From the NCBI GenBank assembly GCA_964509425.1, contig CAZDWZ010000002.1:248001-312000 (forward strand): a DNA stretch of 64,000 nucleotides, read 5' to 3'. The number at the start of each line of letters is the position of its first letter. The stretch's first letter is position 1. A program made the position numbers and the translations under genes. Origin of the DNA: CAZDWZ01 sp964509425 (lineage in GTDB: Bacteria > Bdellovibrionota_C > UBA2361 > SZUA-149 > CAZDWZ01). The notes beneath the pieces are model-generated. The model was given only the letters and a program-made list of their open reading frames with translations, did not search any database and was not told where the DNA came from. This document shows positions 45,531-53,943 of the stretch, one piece after another.

Positions 45531-45690
45531 GGACCCGGGTTGGTCTCCGATCCGCAAGAAAACTTCTTGCCGAACGGAAACCGCGCCCGGTTTTCCCTCA
45601 CCCTCGGATAAATCTGGAAAACCAGAAGTATCGCACCACCCAATCCTCGCCAAAAGCTTCGCGTAGATTGGGGGAAAGTTCTTCGAACTC
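45531..45690. repeat. Structured element E5, copy 2
   Basis: GGTCTCCG/CGGAAACC with inner GCAAGAA/TTCTTGC, then CGCACCACCC and CCCAATC...GATTGGG. The stems of copy 1 are kept while loop and linker bases differ. 42 bp before the GTG of cassette gene 2. The remaining stretch to 45877 shows only the 18-base match to the 15.3-kb palindrome at 45850-45867. Confidence 0.75.
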
Positions 45691-45877
45691 GTGGAAGAAT
45701 AAAAGATCTCCGAGCATCGCTCGGATAGCAATCTGTTCGTTGCTCACTCTTATTATTCCGTTTATGAAACTTAATTGATTATTTTGATGACAATGTTAGA
45801 GAATTTCAATGTCGCAGTGTGGACGTTTACCAGCCGACACTCTCCTTCCCCGCCATTTCTCTAGTGCGTCCAATGAG

Positions 45878-46267
45878 TTAAGGCCTTTGCCGCGATTTCT
45901 TCTCCAGGACTGCTTCCGGGTTCTGAAGCTTCCGCGACCACTCTGACACTCCACTCTCCTCGCTCGACGGCTCGAGAGCCGAGTTATCGTCGAATTCCTC
46001 GATAATGGTGATTTCGGCCAAAATGCCCCCCGGCCGGCTGAACTCGCGAGTCCGCCCTTCGTCGGCACCGGTCGCACTCTCATTGGGCGACGTGCTTCCC
46101 GAGGCGTCCCCTTCCTCGACGTCCAGAACCTCGTCCAGGCTTTTGAAGCCCACGCCCCGCCGTTCATATTCTTTAAACTCCCAATCCTCGGAAAACCCTT
46201 TGGTTACGCCTCCGAGGGCGGACGGCAACGATTCATCATCTGTCTTTGGCATTGGACGCCTGGTCAT
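45878..46267 (-). CDS. Small acidic protein of unknown function
   Basis: 129 residues; GGAGG lies 5 bases before the ATG at 46267. Rich in Glu, Ser, Asp and Gly with no membrane segment or signal peptide; likely largely disordered. The strongest feature is the ribosome site. No family recognised. Confidence 0.6.
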   Translation of the reverse strand: MTRRPMPKTDDESLPSALGGVTKGFSEDWEFKEYERRGVGFKSLDEVLDVEEGDASGSTSPNESATGADEGRTREFSRPGGILAEITIIEEFDDNSALEPSSEESGVSEWSRKLQNPEAVLEKKSRQRP

Positions 46268-46536
46268 ATTCACCTCCGCTTCGTCTGTGAGCTTTCGACC
46301 TCCGGAACGTTCTCACCCAAGCCGGGTGCAGGACATGAGGAAGGTTAGCTTGCAGGTCCTAGCTCCAAATGTTCGCAGAGGCTGAAGCGGGTTTCCCTTG
46401 TGGTCTCGGAGCCCTACGCCGCTCTCCGCAGATTTCACAGTTTTTCCTCCCCCGCTTTGCCGAGGTTTCACGGTCTCAAACGATAATGAACATGAATGGA
46501 CGATGCGGTGCCGCCGTCGATACGGAGGAGTTAGTC

Positions 46537-46998
46537 ATGAGAAGTTTGATCACATCACTTTTAGCGCTGGGGATTCTTAGTTGCAGTCCGGTCCCCGTGA
46601 AGACCATCGATGCCCCTGGAGCGGCCGAGACTTCACAAGCAACCGAAACGGGAATCACTGAAAGCCTCAAGCAGTTCGGTGTGAACGTGCGATTCGTCAA
46701 GGGAAACGGTGATACCCGAAACGCCGTGCAACTCTCGTGGGCGGAACCGCCGGAGTCACTTGAAGACTGTGTAAGACGGTACGATGTTGCGAGTATTGTG
46801 TTTGAATATCTCACCCACAGAATCCCCGCTTCCCAACGTCCGGAGGATGTGGACTATGGAGACTTCAACTGCGCGTCATACGAAGAAGACGCTTTGGTTT
46901 CTGGTGAGATCAACTTTCAAGATTATGAGCGAGACGTCGACACTTCGCTTCGGCAAGAAGTGCTTTCTAGCGAAGCAGAATCGCGCTCCGTCATTTAA
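46537..46998 (+). CDS. Small lipoprotein of unknown function
   Basis: 153 residues from the ATG at 46537, with GGAGGAG 6 bases upstream. Signal MRSLITSLLALGILSCSP ends in a plausible lipobox Cys16. The mature part is acidic, with AVQLSWAEPPESLEDCVRRY and a closing Ser/Glu-rich tail. It overlaps the end of the Rieske-like gene by 8 bp on the other strand. Confidence 0.65.
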   Translation: MRSLITSLLALGILSCSPVPVKTIDAPGAAETSQATETGITESLKQFGVNVRFVKGNGDTRNAVQLSWAEPPESLEDCVRRYDVASIVFEYLTHRIPASQRPEDVDYGDFNCASYEEDALVSGEINFQDYERDVDTSLRQEVLSSEAESRSVI

Positions 46999-47626
46999 TC
47001 ATGTCAAGCTCGTGGATCATGTTCGGATCTTCTTCTCGGAACATTTGACCCGGCTCCCCGTCACCGCCGCCCTGCAGAAATTCCGGGATCTTAATTTCAT
47101 CGCTGATGGATTCTTCTTTGTATCGCTGCCGAAGGGACCGAACGGCTTGCTCAATCTCGACGGTGGTAAACCGGTATGTCGGCGGGACAGGCTTTCCCGG
47201 ATTCGCGTAGAGATGCCCGTTTCGATAAGAAATTTCTGCCCAGGGAAGATCTATCGTGGACGTTTGCTCAGGAAACACTCTTCCGAACTCATCGTAATAG
47301 GACCGGCAACACGGACAAAAGAGGACCGGTTTCTCGTGGGTCTGATCTTGCGGAGTGAGATCGCATCCGATGTACGTGCAGCGGGCACTGAGCGCACGCC
47401 ATCCATCCGCATCACGAAACACTACCATGGCTCGGGCCCGGACATGCACTTTCGTGTAGAGAAGATCAGCGACCGTTCCGAGATCCAATTCTGCTGCCGG
47501 CCGGATGTAGCGATGCCGCTCACATCCTCCAAGCGAGAGAAGCGCGGGACCGGCGAACAACATTGAGCCCGCAGCAGCGGAGCTTTTCAAGAACTGACGT
47601 CGAGAGAACTTTTCACCCTGACTCAT
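46991..47626 (-). CDS. Rieske-like protein with altered cluster ligands
   Basis: 211 residues. The N-terminus has a Tat-type SRRQFLKSS and a lipobox-like LGGC (Cys35), so it is probably exported folded and lipid-anchored. The Rieske fold is recognisable: SARCTYIGCDL (residues 81-90) and VLFCPCCRSYYDEFGRVF (101-118). In a canonical [2Fe-2S] Rieske site these read CTH.GC and CPCH; here the two His are Tyr85 and Cys107. It could be a cluster with other ligands or a cluster-free descendant. Starts 6 bp after the thiolase stop. Confidence 0.8.
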   Translation of the reverse strand: MSQGEKFSRRQFLKSSAAAGSMLFAGPALLSLGGCERHRYIRPAAELDLGTVADLLYTKVHVRARAMVVFRDADGWRALSARCTYIGCDLTPQDQTHEKPVLFCPCCRSYYDEFGRVFPEQTSTIDLPWAEISYRNGHLYANPGKPVPPTYRFTTVEIEQAVRSLRQRYKEESISDEIKIPEFLQGGGDGEPGQMFREEDPNMIHELDMIK

Positions 47627-47632
47627 AAGACC

Positions 47633-48826
47633 TTAAACCTTTTCCACCGCGAGTGCCGTCGCTTCACCGCCTCCGTTGCAAATGGCGGCTACGCCTCGCT
47701 TCAGTCCCAACCTTTTCAAATTATAAACGAGCGTCGTGAGGATTCTCGCCCCAGAAGCTCCGACCGGATGTCCGAGCGCCACTGCTCCGCCGCAAACATT
47801 CAGCCGCTCGCGTTCGATGTGAAGCTTGTTCGAGCACGCGATTGCGACGACAGAGAATGCTTCGTTGATCTCAAAGAGATCAACGTCGTTTGTTTTCCAG
47901 CCGGTTGTCGAAAGCAGATTCTCCACGGCAGTAACCGGAGCCGTGGTGAACCACTCCGGTGCTTGCGAAAAAGAGCTCTGTCCGCAAATTCGCGCGAGTG
48001 GAGTCAGATTTTTATCCTTCGCAAACTGCTCGGAGCAAACAATCATCGCGGCGGCGCCGTCATTGATAGACGAAGCGTTTGCCGCCGTCACTGTTCCGTC
48101 CTTTTGGAAGACCGGCTTTAGTTGTGGAATCTTTTCCAGCTTCGATTTTCCAGGCTCTTCGTCGTCGGTAAAAAGGATCTTCTCCTTCCCCAATTGAACC
48201 TCGAGAGGACTGATTTCTTCTTTGAAGAACCCGGCTTGTATCGCGCCCTGCGCCCTCCGATAGCTCTCGATCGCGAATTCATCCTGCGCTTCCCGCGAGA
48301 CTCCGCATTCCTTTGCGCATAGCTCGGCGGCGTTTCCCATGTGATAGTCTTTGTAGACATCCCAGAGTGCGTCGTGAATGAGCGTATCCAGGGCCTGAGT
48401 GTTCCCCATCCGGGCTCCGGTTCGAAGCGCCGGGATCACATACGGGGCAAGCGACATACTTTCCATTCCGCCCGCGATTACCGCGCGCGCTCGTCCGAGC
48501 TCGACTCGGTCCGCCGCGAGCATCACAGCCTTGAGTCCCGAGCTGCACACCTTGTTTATCATCATCACTTGGGTCGAGACGGGAAGGCCCGAGAATATCG
48601 TTGCCTGCCTCGCCGGTGCTTGCCCGACTCCCGCCGTAAGGATGCATCCGAGGATAACTTCGTCGATACCAGCAGAGTCCGCAGTCAGCTTTGCATCGGA
48701 AAGGACGGAACGAATCGCGTGCGCACCAAGTTGCGGCGCCGGAACCGATGCGAGTGAGCCCTGAAACGAACCGATAGCCGTTCGCTTCGGATGACAAATG
48801 AAAACTTCCTGAAACTTTCCGGCCAT
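47633..48826 (-). CDS. Acetyl-CoA acetyltransferase (thiolase)
   Basis: Condenses or cleaves acetoacetyl-CoA. 397 residues; GGAG precedes the ATG. Catalytic residues are visible: Cys in INKVCSSGLKAV, His in ALGHPVGASGAR and Cys in AICNGGGEAT. The length and the MESMSLAPYVIP-like stretch fit the biosynthetic or AtoB/PhaA group. No beta-oxidation or PHB genes are adjacent; the only linked gene is the Rieske-like protein. Confidence 0.93.
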   Translation of the reverse strand: MAGKFQEVFICHPKRTAIGSFQGSLASVPAPQLGAHAIRSVLSDAKLTADSAGIDEVILGCILTAGVGQAPARQATIFSGLPVSTQVMMINKVCSSGLKAVMLAADRVELGRARAVIAGGMESMSLAPYVIPALRTGARMGNTQALDTLIHDALWDVYKDYHMGNAAELCAKECGVSREAQDEFAIESYRRAQGAIQAGFFKEEISPLEVQLGKEKILFTDDEEPGKSKLEKIPQLKPVFQKDGTVTAANASSINDGAAAMIVCSEQFAKDKNLTPLARICGQSSFSQAPEWFTTAPVTAVENLLSTTGWKTNDVDLFEINEAFSVVAIACSNKLHIERERLNVCGGAVALGHPVGASGARILTTLVYNLKRLGLKRGVAAICNGGGEATALAVEKV

Positions 48827-48843
48827 TTCGGCTCCGTTCTTCT

Positions 48844-48908
48844 CTAGTGCTTCAACCGATTCATCGTGTAGCTCAATTCTGCCATTTATTTGTTCGACAG
48901 AGCACTAG
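48844..48908. repeat. CTAGTGCT hairpin
   Basis: CTAGTGCT (48844-48851) and AGCACTAG (48901-48908) are perfect inverted ends around 49 bases. The ends match the palindrome family at 15.3 kb and 52.8 kb. It lies between thiolase and the 161-bp repeat. Confidence 0.6.
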
Positions 48909-48931
48909 TAAATTGTGTTTCCAGCAATTCG

Positions 48932-49092
48932 AAAGCGGTTCTCGAAAATTTTGTCCGAAGGAATATTGAGAAGCCTCCGGCTTCGTAGCTCTTTTCTCTA
49001 TCGAAAACCGCTCTGTGCTTGCTGGTCGCCCCTCCGGGGCTCCATCGAGAATGATTCTCAAAAGCAGAGAACTTTTGAGAATCACTCTAAAT
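48932..49092. repeat. 161-bp structured repeat, copy B
   Basis: Gap-free match to 21481-21641. Here the right-end hairpin is stronger: AGAATGATTCTCAAAAG pairs with CTTTTGAGAATCACTCT with one mismatch. Left hairpin arms are AAAGCGGTTCTCGA and TCGAAAACCGCT. It lies 139 bp past the dnaK2 stop. Confidence 0.85.
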
Positions 49093-49230
49093 CTGACTTC
49101 AGCCGAGGCGCAGAACGGTGAAAAGCGCAGTCGACCTACTGGTCGTCGAGCATTTTTTGCCATTCGGCAACGAAGGATCAAGACAAATTTAGAATTGCGT
49201 GTGTTTCGCGTAAAAAGAGCGGGGAATTCG

Positions 49231-51129
49231 CTACCACTGCGATTCCAAGAACTCATCGAGAGCAATCGCTCGTGTTTCGAGCGAGCGAGCAGCTTCGAAT
49301 ATTTCCGATTCATCCTCGGACGTCTCAAGTGTCGTTCGTGCCGATGAGAGCATGTCTTCGAGAAGAACTCTTGCTCGGCCCTTGAACTCCTTCCCTTCCG
49401 TATTCAACTTCGCCTGAGTGACGAAGATTGTGTTTCGGAGCTCCTTCTTCACGACGAAGAGCGGATCCCCGCTGCTGACTTCTTCGAGCCGTCCGAGCCG
49501 ACCTGCTTCCTTTCGACGCTTCTGCTCTTCTTCCATCATTCGATCACGGACGAGCTTGTCGATTTCGTAGTCGGAGAGACCCGAGCTTGCGATGATTTCG
49601 ATCGTCTGCTCTTCACCGGTGTCGAGGTCCTTCGCCTGAACGTGCACGATACCTTCGGCGTCTACTTCGAAGCTGACGGCGATTTCGGGAATACCGCGAG
49701 GAGCCGGCCGGATGCCGAGCAGCTCAAACCGGCTGAGCGACTTATTGTCGGGAGCAAAGTCGCTCTCTCCCTGTAGAACGTGAATGCTCACCTGCGGCTG
49801 GTTCGGTGCAGACGTCGTCACGATTTCGGTTCGCTTCGTCGGTATGGTCGTATTTCTCGGAATGATCGTGTGCATTCGAGCACCCTGGACTTCGATCCCG
49901 AGACTGAGCGAGGTAACGTCGAGAAGACTTACCCCTCGGACGTATCCTTGGAGAAGTCCGGCTTGCACCGCCGCACCGAGAGCGACCGCTTCGTCAGGGT
50001 CGATGGTGTCGAGCGGCTCGCGCTCAAAAATTCGCGCGCAATAACTCTTTACCGCAGGCATCCGCGTCATACCTCCGACGAGAATGACGTCGGTGATATC
50101 TTCCGGTTTCATGCGTGCGTCTTCCATGCACTGGAAGCACGGATCTTCCATCCGCTGCAGAATAGGCGCAACAATCTGCTCGAGCGTTTTTCGCCCGAGC
50201 TGGACTTTCATGTGTTCGAGACCTTGAACGAACGGGAGATCGATTTCGACCTGACCTACATCCGAGAGATCGTGTTTGGCTTTTTGCGCGGCTTCTTTAA
50301 ATCGTTGGAGAACTCCTCTTTCAGCCTTTAGATCTCGTCCCGAGAGCTTTTGAAACTCGTTCAAGAGATAGTTCACGATTTGAAGGTCGACGTCTTCTCC
50401 TCCGAGGTAGGTATCCCCGTTAGTCGCCTTCACGTCGAAGATCCCTTCCCTCAGTTCAAGGATGGAAACGTCGAATGTTCCTCCCCCAAGGTCGAATACG
50501 GCAATCGTTCGATCGCGGCCGCTCTGACTCTTGGTGTTCTTCTTCTGAGTTTCTTTGAGAACATCTTTTCCGTCGACGATGTTCAGACCGAACGCGAGCG
50601 CCGCGGCGGTCGGCTCGTTGATGATTCTGAGAACATCGAGTCCGGCGATTCGCCCCGCGTCTTTCGTCGCTTGCCGTTGAGAATCGTTGAAGTGGGCTGG
50701 AACGGTGATCACCGCTCGCATCACCTTCTCGCCGAGAAAGTCCTCGGCGACCTCTTTGCACTTTTTTAGAACTTCAGCCGAGACCTGCTCAGGGCTCATC
50801 GGCATGCCGTTTACCTCGACCCACGCGTCTCCGTTCTCCGGTGACTCGAGAATCTGGTACGGAAGCCGAGGCATGGCATCTTGAACTTCGAGAGAATTGT
50901 ACTTCCGCCCGATAAGCCGCTTTACGGCAAAGATCGTGTTCAGCCGGTTCATCCCGGCTTGTTCCTTGGCCGGAAAGCCGACAATCGCCTCGTTCAGGGC
51001 GCTGAGTGCAAAGATGGAGGGCACGACGTTTCTTCCCTCCTTGTCATTGATGACCCGGGGGCGTCCGTCTTCGATAATCGCAACACAGGAGTTTGAAGTC
51101 CCAAGGTCGATGCCGATAACCTTGCTCAT
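49231..51129 (-). CDS. Second DnaK/Hsp70 paralogue
   Basis: 632 residues; GGAG precedes the ATG. ATP-binding motifs are intact (GIDLGTSNSCVAI, DLGGGTFDVS, GGMTRMPAV). Differences from the housekeeping DnaK: a 19-residue Lys/Gln/Asp-rich insert at about 183-208, just before the second phosphate loop, and loss of the Gly-rich EEVK tail. The lid is shorter, ending EFLESQW. No dnaJ or grpE is adjacent. HscA is unlikely, since Isc genes are absent. It probably serves a dedicated client or stress. Confidence 0.92.
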   Translation of the reverse strand: MSKVIGIDLGTSNSCVAIIEDGRPRVINDKEGRNVVPSIFALSALNEAIVGFPAKEQAGMNRLNTIFAVKRLIGRKYNSLEVQDAMPRLPYQILESPENGDAWVEVNGMPMSPEQVSAEVLKKCKEVAEDFLGEKVMRAVITVPAHFNDSQRQATKDAGRIAGLDVLRIINEPTAAALAFGLNIVDGKDVLKETQKKNTKSQSGRDRTIAVFDLGGGTFDVSILELREGIFDVKATNGDTYLGGEDVDLQIVNYLLNEFQKLSGRDLKAERGVLQRFKEAAQKAKHDLSDVGQVEIDLPFVQGLEHMKVQLGRKTLEQIVAPILQRMEDPCFQCMEDARMKPEDITDVILVGGMTRMPAVKSYCARIFEREPLDTIDPDEAVALGAAVQAGLLQGYVRGVSLLDVTSLSLGIEVQGARMHTIIPRNTTIPTKRTEIVTTSAPNQPQVSIHVLQGESDFAPDNKSLSRFELLGIRPAPRGIPEIAVSFEVDAEGIVHVQAKDLDTGEEQTIEIIASSGLSDYEIDKLVRDRMMEEEQKRRKEAGRLGRLEEVSSGDPLFVVKKELRNTIFVTQAKLNTEGKEFKGRARVLLEDMLSSARTTLETSEDESEIFEAARSLETRAIALDEFLESQW

Positions 51130-51448
51130 AGCTCCGCCAATTTCCTACGGTGGACGTCCTTCGCGGAGCCATTTTGCCCCGCAGCTCTCACCGCGCTTAG
51201 ATAAAAACCAATAAACTAAAGGGGTTGCACATCTACGCCACAATCTCAACAAGCCTTGTGAGTAGAGGCTCCCCTATTTCTTGTCCATCCGAAAGCAGTT
51301 TCTGCTTCTCTTTTCTTGATACCCCGAATGAGGTTAAAGCCGCCTTTTCTTTGCGCTTTTTGACAAAAGACGCGCCTGATTGACCTACGACTCCGGGGAT
51401 CTCTTTATTATTCCCACCTGAGGGAGGAAGTAGGCATTTGGGGACACA
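51130..51448. other. 319-bp spacer, nothing recognised
   Basis: Between the start of dnaK2 and the stop of the methyltransferase gene. No frame with a ribosome site. The promoter for dnaK2 should lie in the AT-richer part around 51195-51235 on the minus strand, but neither a sigma-70 nor a heat-shock consensus is clear. Confidence 0.4.
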
Positions 51449-52789
51449 CTATCGCCGGGCAAGAAACTCCGAAGATTCGCCCTTGTAGGTCTGACGTCCG
51501 CCCAGCTCCTCGATTCGAAATCCTCGATCGGTAAACGCCTGGTGAAGCGAGTCCTTCGTCAGCCAAACAGCAAACTGTCCGAGCCCCCCGATGTGACTGG
51601 TCGAGGTGTACTTGTTGATTCTTCCGGAGTAGGTCCTTCCTACGGCATCACTGAGCGTGACCCAATCCCCGGCGGGCATTCTTTCGCTCGCAACCTGGCT
51701 CCAAACGTAAATGACGTCAGAGCTCTCGGAGAGGAGATCAATCGTCCTGAGCGGTTCCTCCATGTGATAGAGAACACCGGACGCATAACAGAGATCAAAC
51801 TTTCCGCCAGCGTGGAATTTTTTCTCTGCGAGCACTTTGTTGCAGTCACCAAAAACGAATTTGGCTCCGTGTAAATTCATTTCATTCTTCGCGATCACAC
51901 TCTTCACGAAGGACTCAGCACTCGACTCGATTCCAACGACCTCTTTGGCCCCCAAATCGAGGAGCTGCTTGGTGTTTCCTCCTTCCAGCGATCCAATCTC
52001 GAGAACCCGCTTCCCTACCATCGGGTAGATTTTGTTTAAGTCGGTGAGATTTGGAATCCAGTCATTTACCAGCGGACTCTGCGAGCCGTACATCCGATCT
52101 TGATAATGAAACACCGTGACCCAGTTTCGAAAGATGTCGAACGACGTGCCCCGGTTATCGACCTTGGCATACGGATTCTGAACGGCGAGGAAGCCATGCT
52201 CTTCGGCAATGCCCGAGATACCGTCTTTGAACACTGGCTCCTGAGTGGTGGACGCCGGCGCTTCGGAAGCAGGTGCCGACTGTGCGGGGGCCGCGGGGCC
52301 GTCGCTCGCCTGCCCGGCCGGACGCTGAGCAACTGCGCCCTTCAATGAATGGAAAGCGGATCTGAGTTGCTCCGCAAAGCGGTATGCCTTTGAACCTTGC
52401 ACCGCGCGGAGGGTGTGGTCGAGATGCGTAACGCTCGAGGCAAGCTCGTACACTTGTTTTCGCAGATCATAAACAGCCTGAATCGCCTCGCCGTCATGCG
52501 AAAGAATCACTCGGTAAAGCTCCTTCACACGGGACAGGTATTTCTCGTGCGCGATTCGTATTTGGAGAAACGCTTCCTTTGATCCAACTTGTCCCGTCTC
52601 GACGTCTTTTTCGTATTGGACAAGCACGGAGCTATACTGGACGAGCGCGGAATTCAAACCGTCAAACGCCAGAACACACTCCCGGTCCTTTTCGCTGAGA
52701 AGGATCTTGGGGTCGATCCGACCGGTATCAATGCCCGACAGCGAAGCTTCCGCCTCCGGGGCGACATTTCTCTCGACAGCAGCAAGCAT
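51449..52789 (-). CDS. SAM-dependent methyltransferase with long N-terminal region
   Basis: 446 residues from the ATG at 52789, 9 bases after AAGGAG; a TTG at 52795 is the alternative. Residues 1-150 are helical and coiled-coil-like, 155-190 are Ala/Pro-rich. The C-terminal half is a class I methyltransferase: KRVLEIGSLEGGNTKQLLDL (motif I), EVVGIESSAESFV and KFDLCYASGVLYHMEEPL. The architecture resembles methyltransferases of polysaccharide loci. No glycan genes are adjacent. Confidence 0.8.
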   Translation of the reverse strand: MLAAVERNVAPEAEASLSGIDTGRIDPKILLSEKDRECVLAFDGLNSALVQYSSVLVQYEKDVETGQVGSKEAFLQIRIAHEKYLSRVKELYRVILSHDGEAIQAVYDLRKQVYELASSVTHLDHTLRAVQGSKAYRFAEQLRSAFHSLKGAVAQRPAGQASDGPAAPAQSAPASEAPASTTQEPVFKDGISGIAEEHGFLAVQNPYAKVDNRGTSFDIFRNWVTVFHYQDRMYGSQSPLVNDWIPNLTDLNKIYPMVGKRVLEIGSLEGGNTKQLLDLGAKEVVGIESSAESFVKSVIAKNEMNLHGAKFVFGDCNKVLAEKKFHAGGKFDLCYASGVLYHMEEPLRTIDLLSESSDVIYVWSQVASERMPAGDWVTLSDAVGRTYSGRINKYTSTSHIGGLGQFAVWLTKDSLHQAFTDRGFRIEELGGRQTYKGESSEFLARR

Positions 52790-52810
52790 GAACAAAATCT
52801 CCTTGAGCTT

Positions 52811-52900
52811 CTAGTGCTGTGCCGATTTAATGCGCGACGTGAATCGGGAATTAAATTCAGCACTGCTCGGCGCAGCCGAGCCAGAAAAACCTAGTGCTCT
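52811..52900. repeat. CTAGTGCT hairpin cluster
   Basis: Two direct CTAGTGCT copies (52811, 52891). The first forms a hairpin with CAGCACT at 52858-52864, reinforced by ATTTAAT/ATTAAAT. A second stem, GCTCGGC-GCA-GCCGAGC, is at 52865-52881. Part of the family seen at 15.3 and 48.8 kb. Confidence 0.6.
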
Positions 52901-53011
52901 GACTCAAGAGCGACAAAAGTGTAAATCCGCTTTAGGACGCGAACGCTACGGTCAGAGCGCTGGTCCAAAGCACCCGTTTCATTTCTACATCTTTCTCTAG
53001 GAAGAACAAAT

Positions 53012-53092
53012 CCTGGTGGTGGGGTCTTTTGAAGGAGATCGACACGAAAGAGCGGCGACGAGCGGAGTTTGGACCCCACTACCCAAATCCTG
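53012..53092. repeat. Inverted repeat before the secreted-protein gene
   Basis: TGGTGGTGGGGTC (from about 53012) pairs with GACCCCACTACCCA (to about 53092) with two mismatches over 13 bases; about 50 bases lie between. It ends 37 bp before the ATG at 53129 and could affect its expression. Confidence 0.5.
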
Positions 53093-53128
53093 GTTTACTC
53101 TTTGGCTGGATCGTTGGAGACTCCGGGC

Positions 53129-53899
53129 ATGTTCTGGAGGCCGCGCACTCTCGTTATCGCTTGTTGTATCTTTTTGCTTCCGGCGCTTGGTGCCGCCGAA
53201 GAGCCTGATTCGCGTCCCGAAATCCAATATCCTTGCAACGGATACATCGCACACCAGTCGAGGTGGGGACTGACGAGTGTCTCACGACATACGCCTTTTG
53301 CGTTCTGCGATGTCGGGGCAGCGCTCATGTTCCATCAGTCAATTGCGGGAGTGAAGCAACCGGCGAAGTTTCAGCCTATCGTCGGAACCTGCTGCCCGGT
53401 TCCTCCCGGGAGTTTGCTCGACGAGCATGTCTTCGCCTCCGAACGCTGTCCCCCCGACTCCGTCGTCACCGGCGGACAACTCGCCATTGACGGGGCGGTT
53501 CTCCCTGGAGAACGCCCGTTTAGCTTCGAGCTCCGGTGTACCAAGATAAATCTCAAAGAGTTCCGACTCCAAAAAGCGGAGCCGTGGCGGCTGGAATACG
53601 GGCAGGCGGATAGCGTCCTCTCATCGATCGGACTCTCTCCCAAACCTCGAGTCATCAACCGCGGACGAATCCCGGAACACCTCCGGTGGGGCTTTGGGCG
53701 AATCGCAAAAACGAAGTGGTTCTCGTCGGGATGTTTTGGGATTCCTTGGGGAAGTGCTCTCACCGCGATGAGTTCCAAGGCATGCGAAGATTTTGAATTT
53801 CACAAGATCGTCCCGCTCCGCCAACCGGATCACCCGCCCAAACAATGCGTTCTGCTAGCATTGAGCGATCCGAGTGCCCGCTGCGCCGTTCTCGACTAA
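53129..53899 (+). CDS. Secreted Cys-rich protein of unknown function
   Basis: 256 residues from the ATG at 53129 (GGAGA upstream); the frame opens earlier at 53069. A signal peptide (LVIACCIFLLPALGAA) is followed by a mature protein with many Cys (YPCNGY, AFCDVG, GTCCPVPP, SERCPPDSVVTGG, LRCTKI, SGCFG, KACED, KQCVLL, ARCAVL), an even number that would suit disulphides. The CPPDSVVTGG...FELRCTKIN half recalls small beta-domains, but I cannot name the family. Confidence 0.75.
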   Translation: MFWRPRTLVIACCIFLLPALGAAEEPDSRPEIQYPCNGYIAHQSRWGLTSVSRHTPFAFCDVGAALMFHQSIAGVKQPAKFQPIVGTCCPVPPGSLLDEHVFASERCPPDSVVTGGQLAIDGAVLPGERPFSFELRCTKINLKEFRLQKAEPWRLEYGQADSVLSSIGLSPKPRVINRGRIPEHLRWGFGRIAKTKWFSSGCFGIPWGSALTAMSSKACEDFEFHKIVPLRQPDHPPKQCVLLALSDPSARCAVLD

Positions 53900-53943
53900 C
53901 GGAGTCGCGGAAATCCATCAATCAAAGTCTCCGCTTTCGCTTA

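Noticed and set aside
43282..45690. Integron cassettes with attC sites
   Set aside because: No integrase and no attC core pair; each gene is enclosed by two different elements, while an integron cassette has a single attC.
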